The position numbers and the translations under genes are program-made. 11,863 bases of DNA from Actinomycetota bacterium (lineage in GTDB: Bacteria; Actinomycetota; Acidimicrobiia; Acidimicrobiales; Ilumatobacteraceae), in NCBI GenBank assembly GCA_009927375.1, contig RFNE01000172.1, positions 1 to 11,863 on the forward strand. Reading direction: 5' to 3'. The notes beneath the pieces are model-generated. The model did no database searches. It saw nothing but the letters and a program-made list of their open reading frames with translations, and was not told the origin of the DNA. Position 1 is the first letter of the stretch, and every line of letters starts with the position of its first letter. Positions 7,806-11,863 of this stretch are shown here, piece after piece.

Positions 7806-8158
7806 ACGAGCGCTCCCCTTGCAGTTTCCACCAGCTTGGCGAACGCGGCAGCGTCGTTGACCGCGAGGTCGGCGAGGATCTTGCGATCCACCTCGACTCC
7901 GGCCTTCGACAGACCCGCGATCAGGCGGCTGTAGGAGAAATTGTTCTGACGGCATCCGGCGTTGATGCGCTGGATCCACAGGCTGCGGAACTCGCCCTTC
8001 TTCGCGCGGCGGTCGCGGAATGCGTACTGCCCCGAGTGGAGGACCTGTTCGTTGGCGGAACGGAAGGTGCGGCTGCGGTCACCGTAGTAACCCTTGGCCT
8101 TCTCCAGGATCGCCTTGTGCTTCTTCTTTGCGTGTACTGCGCGCTTTACTCGTGCCAT
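7802..8158 (-). CDS. rplT: Large ribosomal subunit protein bL20
   Basis: bL20 binds 23S rRNA and is needed early in 50S assembly. The protein has 118 residues, the usual length, and is strongly basic at its N-terminus. Family sequence is visible throughout: MARVKRAVHAKKKHKAIL, GYYGDRSRTFRSANEQV, FRSLWIQRINAGCR and SYSRLIAGLSKAGVEVDRK. ATG at 8158 has AAAGGA seven bases upstream. It follows rpmI by 40 bases and its TGA stop overlaps the inferred CTG start of the methyltransferase. In some bacteria L20 represses its own operon through the infC leader; nothing seen here proves or excludes that. Confidence 0.98.
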   Translation of the reverse strand: MARVKRAVHAKKKHKAILEKAKGYYGDRSRTFRSANEQVLHSGQYAFRDRRAKKGEFRSLWIQRINAGCRQNNFSYSRLIAGLSKAGVEVDRKILADLAVNDAAAFAKLVETARGALV

Positions 8159-8198
8159 GTCATCGTCCTTTCGTCGTTGATGTCAGATCGCTGTCGGT

Positions 8199-8396
8199 CT
8201 ATCGCTCGCCCAAGAGGCGCTTGATTCGCTTCACGTCGCCCGAGTGGACGTCCACTGCACCGTCGAGACGGCGCGTGCGGGTCGAGGGCTTGTGCTCGAA
8301 CAAGTGCTGACGCATCGACTGCTGGCGGCGCAGCTTGCCCGTGCCGGTCTTCTTGAACCGCTTGGCTGCGGTCTTCGATGTCTTCATCTTTGGCAT
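8199..8396 (-). CDS. rpmI: Large ribosomal subunit protein bL35
   Basis: bL35 is a small, very basic 50S subunit protein. The 65-residue length is normal, and the family signature is clear: MPKMKTSKTAAKRFKKTGTG at the N-terminus, then KLRRQQSMRQHLFEHK, and a short C-terminal helix with VKRIKRLLGER. ATG at 8396 is preceded by AGGAGA, which overlaps the infC stop codon region, leaving a 12-base gap between infC and rpmI. The infC-rpmI-rplT order is the standard bacterial operon. Confidence 0.98.
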   Translation of the reverse strand: MPKMKTSKTAAKRFKKTGTGKLRRQQSMRQHLFEHKPSTRTRRLDGAVDVHSGDVKRIKRLLGER

Positions 8397-8408
8397 GTCG
8401 TGTCTCTC

Positions 8409-9011
8409 CTATTGCTCTTGTCGTGTGCTGTCTGGGGCCTCGGTCGCGGGTGCTTCCTGCGGCTTGTTGTCGGACTTCTTCTTCGGCGCTGCCTTCTTCT
8501 CAGGTGACAAGACCATCGTCATGTTGCGACCCTCGAGTCGAGCGTGCGTGTCGACTCGTGCCGTCTCGCCAAGCTGCTCGATGACTGCATCGAGAATCTT
8601 CTTGCCGAGCTCTGGGTGTGCAACCTCTCGTCCTCGGAACTGCAACGTGACCTTCACCTTGTGTCCCTCTGCGAGGAACTGCTGCATGTGGCGAACCTTC
8701 GTGTCGAAGTCGGCTTTTCCGATCTTCGGCTTGAACTTCACCTCTTTCATGGTGATTTGGACGGTCTTCTTGCGGGATTCCTTCAGTCGCTGAGATTCCT
8801 CGTATCGGAACTTCCCGTAGTCCATGATGCGACACACGGGTGGGCTTGCTTGAGCCGCAACCTCGACGAGATCGAGATCTGCTGCTCGTGCACGCTCCAA
8901 GGCCTCTGCGATGCTGACGATGCCAACTTGGGAACCGTCGGCGTCAACCAAACGAACTTCGCGTGCGCGAATTCGGTCGTTGAACCGTGGTTCCTGAACT
9001 GGCGGTGCTAT
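8409..9011 (-). CDS. infC: Translation initiation factor IF-3 (start codon uncertain)
   Basis: IF-3 binds the 30S subunit, blocks premature 50S joining and checks the initiator tRNA and start codon. The N-domain is seen as FNDRIRAREVRLVDADGSQ and LDLVEVAAQASPPVCRIMDYGKFRYE (quoted in two family blocks). The C-domain is seen as KEVKFKPKIGKADFDTK, VKVTLQFRGRE and HPELGKKIL. A Lys/Pro/Glu-rich low-complexity tail follows. The first conventional start in frame is TTG at 8951, but the conserved NDRIRAREVRL lies upstream of it, so the true protein is longer. The frame is open to about 9060 with no ATG, GTG or TTG. I place the start at ATA 9011 (200 residues), because infC is known for rare AUU/AUA-type starts in other bacteria. 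The strong AGGAGG at 9046-9041 instead faces an out-of-frame TTG at 9031, so a one-base sequence error is the alternative. The stop is TAG at 8411-8409. Confidence 0.93.
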   Translation of the reverse strand: MAPPVQEPRFNDRIRAREVRLVDADGSQVGIVSIAEALERARAADLDLVEVAAQASPPVCRIMDYGKFRYEESQRLKESRKKTVQITMKEVKFKPKIGKADFDTKVRHMQQFLAEGHKVKVTLQFRGREVAHPELGKKILDAVIEQLGETARVDTHARLEGRNMTMVLSPEKKAAPKKKSDNKPQEAPATEAPDSTRQEQ

Positions 9012-9040
9012 GGCCGTACTCTTCTGTGCAAGTGGCGTCG

Positions 9041-9046
9041 CCTCCT
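9041..9046 (-). promoter_or_regulatory. Strong ribosome binding site upstream of infC
   Basis: AGGAGG on the minus strand is the best Shine-Dalgarno sequence in the window. A TTG lies nine bases downstream (9031-9029), but its frame closes after seven codons at a TAG and is not the infC frame. The infC frame has CTT at the ideal distance and ATA 29 bases away. The site therefore points either to a lost base between about 9029 and 9000, or to a short leader peptide or unusual initiation. Confidence 0.6.
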
Positions 9047-9189
9047 GGTTGTGGCGACTTGTCGAACTTCACGGGCGCGGGCGACGAGCCTCAGCGCACG
9101 GCTCCGGAGAGCCCTTCGCAAAGACCCAGACGCACTCACCCTCCGTGTTGGCCGACAAGCCAATGGATAGGAATTGTTGTGGTTAGGTG

Positions 9190-9205
9190 GGAGGACGGGT
9201 CCTCC
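9190..9205. repeat. 7-bp dyad upstream of the DUF1844 gene and infC
   Basis: GGAGGAC (9190-9196) and GTCCTCC (9199-9205) are perfect inverted arms around GG. With one bulged base the symmetry extends to GTGG/CCAC on the flanks (9187-9207). It lies 25 bases before the DUF1844 ATG and in the far upstream leader region of infC. It may be a regulator site or an RNA hairpin; neither can be shown here. Confidence 0.4.
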
Positions 9206-9229
9206 ACTTCGTCCAATATCGTAGCCACG

Positions 9230-9544
9230 ATGAACGTGGATCCCACCGACCCAACCGACCAGATCGATGACGCCCAAGAGGCACTGGCCGAGGCCCGCCA
9301 ACGAATCGGCGAGGTACCGGCCAACGTCGTCGTCGTCAACCACGTGATGGGTCTCTATGAGCTCGCTGCCATCCACTTGTCGGCCCAGCCACCACGACTC
9401 GCCGATGCAGCCCTCGCGATCGATGCGGTGGCCTGCGTCGTGGAAGGTCTCGGTTCGCGACTCGGTGACGAACACTCCACGCTCGCCGATGCCCTCGCCA
9501 ACATTCGCTTGGCGTTCGTTCAGATCAAGGGAACTGGCGCCTAA
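9230..9544 (+). CDS. DUF1844 family protein
   Basis: This is a small protein of unknown function, 104 residues. A short acidic, disordered-looking N-terminus (DPTDPTDQIDD) is followed by helices. The family pattern is visible: VVVVNHVMGLYELAAIHL (33-50), then ALAIDAVACVVEGLGSRLG (61-79), and the closing LADALANIRLAFVQIK (85-100). DUF1844 genes typically sit next to infC in actinobacteria, which supports the call, but here the gene is divergent from infC. ATG at 9230 is preferred over upstream in-frame starts because the family sequence begins after it and TATCGT lies seven bases upstream, suggesting leaderless translation. Its TAA stop overlaps, tail to tail, the TAG stop of the cold-shock-like gene. 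No enzymatic motif is visible. Confidence 0.75.
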   Translation: MNVDPTDPTDQIDDAQEALAEARQRIGEVPANVVVVNHVMGLYELAAIHLSAQPPRLADAALAIDAVACVVEGLGSRLGDEHSTLADALANIRLAFVQIKGTGA

Positions 9545-9765
9545 GCAGTCGTCGAGCGCACCGGTTGGACTGCGCTCGCCTCACGCTTCCCGAATCGGAT
9601 GACGGGGACGAACGTCACCTCAGTGTTCACCGAAATCGTCCGCGTTCCATCGACGATCTCCACGCAGTGGAACAAGAACTGCTCTCCGTCGCTCTCGATC
9701 TGACCCAATCCGACATGGTCGTTGAACTCGACCACGATCCCGGTCCGAAGTGCTGCGTCAGTCAT
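9541..9765 (-). CDS. Small atypical cold-shock-domain (OB-fold) protein
   Basis: The protein is 74 residues. Its core, TGIVVEFNDHVGLGQIESDG, aligns by eye with the cold-shock start TGTVKWFNxxKGFGFIxxDG, and FLFHCVEI (30-37) with the RNP2 strand VFVHxSAI. It continues with a beta strand EVTFVPV and ends in a short basic tail. The aromatic residues of RNP1 that stack on nucleic acid are replaced (L20 and Q22 for Phe), so RNA or DNA binding may be weak or altered. ATG at 9765 and at 9768 are adjacent options; both overlap the 3' end of fmt by 8-11 bases, suggesting coupling with fmt. The open frame upstream to 9942 is only the shadow of fmt. Family membership is inferred from pattern alone. Confidence 0.7.
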   Translation of the reverse strand: MTDAALRTGIVVEFNDHVGLGQIESDGEQFLFHCVEIVDGTRTISVNTEVTFVPVIRFGKREASAVQPVRSTTA

Positions 9766-10667
9766 CATCGACCACCAGTGTGTCGGGGCCACGATGGCCA
9801 CGCCACCAGGCGACTGCCTCCATTGCCGATCGCCCCTCCGGTTGAACCTTCTCGCAAACGACCGAACCCGTGACGCACCCCAGCATGACGCGCTCGTCGT
9901 GGAGCGTGATTGTGCGCGCCGGAAGCACGGTGTCAGTTGCAATGCCCTCGTGGACCCTCAGACGCTGACCGGCAACCGACAGGAATGCGCCACCGATTCG
10001 AATGCGGCGCGCCTCCAGCGCAGCGTCCTCGCACGTCATTCGTCGATCGACAGACGTGATCTTGCGCGCATAGACCACCTCACCCGCTTGAGGTACACCA
10101 GACCACTCACCTCTTCGCAACGTGTCGACGAGAAGCGTGCGTGCGACCGCGTCGAGGCGAACCCTCAGTTCATCGGCCGTCTCACCATCGTTGATTGACA
10201 CTTCCTGACGGGCAAACACTTCTCCGGCATCCAATTCATCGACGACTCGCATGATGCACACCCCGGTCGAATCGTCTCCTGCGAGGATGGCGCGCTCGAC
10301 CGGAGCCGCACCGCGCCATCGCGGCAGCAGCGAATAATGCGCGTTCACCATCGGAATCACGCCCAACACGTCGTGAGGGATCAGCCCCATACGCAACGAC
10401 GACACCGAGGGTGTCCGGACCGGCGTGCGCGATGAGATCACCAACCTGATGAACGACTGGGATGCCCAACTCGCGGGCGACAATCTTCACCGGACTCGGG
10501 GTCGTCTCACCACCACGTCCTCGACGCTTGTCGACTCCGGTGAGTACACAGGAAATCTCGAAGCCCGCCTCATGCAGCGCGCGTAGGGGCCCGACGGCAA
10601 TTTCCGGTGTGCCGGCATAGACGATTCGCTTCGGGGTGCCGCTCGGCATCGGAGCGAGCATCGTCAC
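9758..10667 (-). CDS. fmt: Methionyl-tRNA formyltransferase, broken by one apparent frameshift
   Basis: This enzyme formylates the amino group of Met-tRNA initiator using 10-formyl-tetrahydrofolate. The N-terminal part shows RIVYAGTPEIAVGPLRAL and CVLTGVDKRRGRGG. After the break the catalytic segment MVNAHYSLLPRWRGAAPVE carries the Asn and His of the active site and the SLLPxxRGAAP signature, followed by VDELDAGEV. The C-terminal OB domain has VYARKITSVDRRM. The frame changes at about 10384-10390, beside a GGGG run on the coding strand (AYG then LIPHDVLGV). Two missing bases would restore the usual AYG-R/K-LIP with 303 residues; one extra G is the alternative. The start is GTG at 10667, overlapping the def stop (GTGA); ATG at 10661 is also possible. 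The pairing with def is the common bacterial arrangement. Confidence 0.92.
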
Positions 10668-11209
10668 GACAACCGCAGGTGAATCGGCTCCGCAGTCGGT
10701 CTGACGTCGCGCGCCTCGTACACCTTCAGCGCCTCGGTGCGCTGGTCGGGTGTCATGCGATCGAACATGAGGACGCCGTTCAAGTGGTCGATTTCGTGCT
10801 GGAAGAGGCGAGCCAAGAGCTCGTCTGCCTCGAACTCGACCTCATCGCCATCAAGGGAGATGCCTCTCACGAGAACCCGCCGTGGACGCAACATCTCGAC
10901 GTACATTCCCGGGATGGACAGGCAGCCCTCGTCGTAGACCCACTCGCCCGACGACTCGACGATCGTCGGATTGATGATCGCCTGAGGATTGTCGTCGATG
11001 TCCCACACGAAGATCTGTCGTTGGATGCCGATCTGTGGCGCCGCGAGCCCGAGACCCGGCGCCTCGTACATCGCGCGAAACATGTCCTCGGCGAGCGAGA
11101 TCAACTTGCCGTCGACGTTGTCGATTCGCGCCGCAACCTGCTCCAAGACGGGGTCACCAAAGACCCTGATCGTGCCCTGCTCGGGTGGGATGTTCGCCTG
11201 CTCAGCCAT
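10664..11209 (-). CDS. def: Peptide deformylase
   Basis: This metalloenzyme removes the formyl group from the N-terminal methionine of new proteins. The 181-residue length is typical. All three family motifs are present: GLGLAAPQIG (52-61), EGCLSIPG (94-101, with the metal-ligand Cys96) and QHEIDHLNG (137-145, with ligands His138 and His142 and catalytic Glu139). ATG at 11209 is 22 bases from the divergent methyltransferase start. There is no Shine-Dalgarno sequence; a TAGCCT -10-like element ends eight bases before the ATG, so a leaderless transcript is plausible. Its TGA stop overlaps the fmt GTG start. Def and Fmt together run the formyl-methionine cycle. Confidence 0.97.
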   Translation of the reverse strand: MAEQANIPPEQGTIRVFGDPVLEQVAARIDNVDGKLISLAEDMFRAMYEAPGLGLAAPQIGIQRQIFVWDIDDNPQAIINPTIVESSGEWVYDEGCLSIPGMYVEMLRPRRVLVRGISLDGDEVEFEADELLARLFQHEIDHLNGVLMFDRMTPDQRTEALKVYEARDVRPTAEPIHLRLS

Positions 11210-11235
11210 TGCGTGTAAGGCTATCCACGCAATGG
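11206..11235. promoter_or_regulatory. Perfect 10-bp inverted repeat spanning the def/methyltransferase divergent promoter
   Basis: CCATTGCGTG (11206-11215) and CACGCAATGG (11226-11235) are exact inverted copies around a 10-base centre. The start codons of both divergent genes lie within the arms, so the whole 22-base gap is palindromic at its ends. A minus-strand TAGCCT lies in the centre and could be the def -10. It may be a shared operator or symmetric leaderless promoters; this is inference from symmetry. Confidence 0.5.
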
Positions 11236-11856
11236 GAACCGACCATTACTTCAGCCCCACTCCACCGTCGGGTGACGAGCCGAAGTCGTCCTACCGATTC
11301 ACCGTCGAAGGTCGTGTGTTGACGATCGCCACTGATCGTGGTGTTCGCACGCAAGGGTCTTGATGCGGGAACAGAAGTCCTCCTCGATGCCGTTCCCCGA
11401 CCACCAGTACGTGGCAACCTCCTCGATCTGGGCTGCGGCACCGGCGCGATCGCGTTGGCACTTGCCACCAGGTCACCTGAAGCAACGGTGCACGCTGTCG
11501 ACGTCAACCCTCGGGCCGTCGAACTCTGCCGCTTGAACGCCCAACGCAACGGACTCAGCAACGTGTCATGCAGCCTCGACACCGAACTTGATCCAGACCT
11601 CACCTTTGACGTGATCTGGTCGAATCCACCCATTCGCATCGGCAAAGAGGAACTCCATCGGCTGCTTGCGACGTGGCTCAGCCGCTTGTCCAAGGGGGCA
11701 ACTGCATGGCTCGTCGTGAACCGCAACCTCGGGGCGGATTCACTGTCGGTTTGGCTTTCCGAACGCGGGTGCAACGTCGATCGCGCAACGAGCAAACGTG
11801 GGTTTCGGGTGCTCGGCGTGACTCCTACGCCCGAAGCGGATCTCTGGCGACCCTGA
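11232..11856 (+). CDS. RsmC-like class I SAM-dependent methyltransferase, broken by one apparent frameshift
   Basis: This is a small-domain methyltransferase resembling RsmC, which makes m2G in 16S rRNA; an rRNA guanine target is inferred, not shown. The first segment begins MGTDHYFSPTP and runs to TIATDRGV. The second frame continues VFARKGLDAGTEVLLDA, then the SAM loop LLDLGCGTGAIALA (64-77), the acidic ribose-binding DVNPRAVELCRLNAQRNG, and the catalytic NPPIRIG (132-138, the NPPF-type motif). It ends KRGFRVLGVTPTP. The frame changes at 11338-11345. Loss of two bases from a TGTG repeat explains it exactly and restores TDRGVFARKGLD, giving 208 residues, a full-length protein. ATG at 11232 is 22 bases from the divergent def start, with no Shine-Dalgarno sequence. 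The stop is TGA at 11854-11856. Confidence 0.85.
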
Positions 11857-11863
11857 CGTCGCC

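Larger units (their letters stand above)
9033..9229. other. Divergent intergenic region between infC and the DUF1844 gene
   Basis: This stretch of about 200 bases must hold the promoters of the translation operon (minus) and the DUF1844 gene (plus). For the plus strand, TATCGT at 9217-9222 ends seven bases before the ATG, fitting a leaderless start; no -35 is clear. For the minus strand I see no convincing promoter. It also holds a 7-bp dyad at 9190-9205 and, in the presumed infC leader, a short GGCTC/GAGCC stem (9100-9104 with 9109-9113) whose minus-strand loop TCCG fits the UNCG tetraloop class. Both could be leader RNA or operator structures. Confidence 0.45.

Noticed and set aside
8987..9229. 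Upstream extension of the DUF1844 frame to 8987
   Set aside because: The extension overlaps infC and its leader, has no family similarity, and the ATG at 9230 has a promoter-like element at leaderless distance.
1..11863. Mobile element, CRISPR, phage or toxin-antitoxin system
   Set aside because: No transposase, integrase, repeat array, tRNA attachment site or defence-type gene is visible; gene order is the conserved actinobacterial housekeeping order.

Overview
The window is a dense, GC-rich chromosomal segment of housekeeping genes, almost all on the minus strand. Gene content and order (infC-rpmI-rplT-tsnR-type methyltransferase-pheS-pheT, then argC-B-D-F, with a DUF1844 gene beside infC) match the conserved actinobacterial layout known from Mycobacterium and Streptomyces. 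Together with the codon bias and the leaderless-looking promoters, this points to an actinobacterium. An Acidimicrobiia-like lineage is possible, but that is a weak inference from general protein character. I see no mobile element, CRISPR array, tRNA, rRNA or phage signal.

Layout in minus-strand transcription order, from the right edge. (a) 11232-11856, plus strand: an RsmC-like methyltransferase. (b) Divergent from it, 11209 down to 9541: def, fmt and a small atypical cold-shock-domain protein, as one overlapping cluster. Def and Fmt act at the two ends of the formyl-methionine cycle. (c) 9230-9544, plus strand: a DUF1844 protein, convergent with the cold-shock gene and divergent from infC. 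(d) From about 9011 down to 3636: infC, rpmI, rplT, a SPOUT rRNA methyltransferase, pheS and pheT, a translation operon. (e) From 3593 to the left edge: argC, argB, argD and argF (argF is cut by the edge), the arginine operon. A compact ArgR-operator/promoter lies in the 42-bp gap after pheT.

The genes are packed with 4-base start/stop overlaps at six junctions, which implies strong translational coupling. The usual actinobacterial argJ is missing between argC and argB.

The main anomaly is reading-frame damage in essential genes. pheT needs three single-base corrections, fmt needs one correction, the methyltransferase needs one, and the infC start is unresolved. The breaks lie in or beside short homopolymer or dinucleotide repeats and the protein families continue exactly across them. 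Sequence error (for example from a low-coverage or long-read assembly) is therefore the leading explanation, not gene decay. I found no convincing undescribed system. The best regulatory observations are the argC operator/promoter and a perfect 10-bp inverted repeat that contains both start codons of the def/methyltransferase divergent pair.
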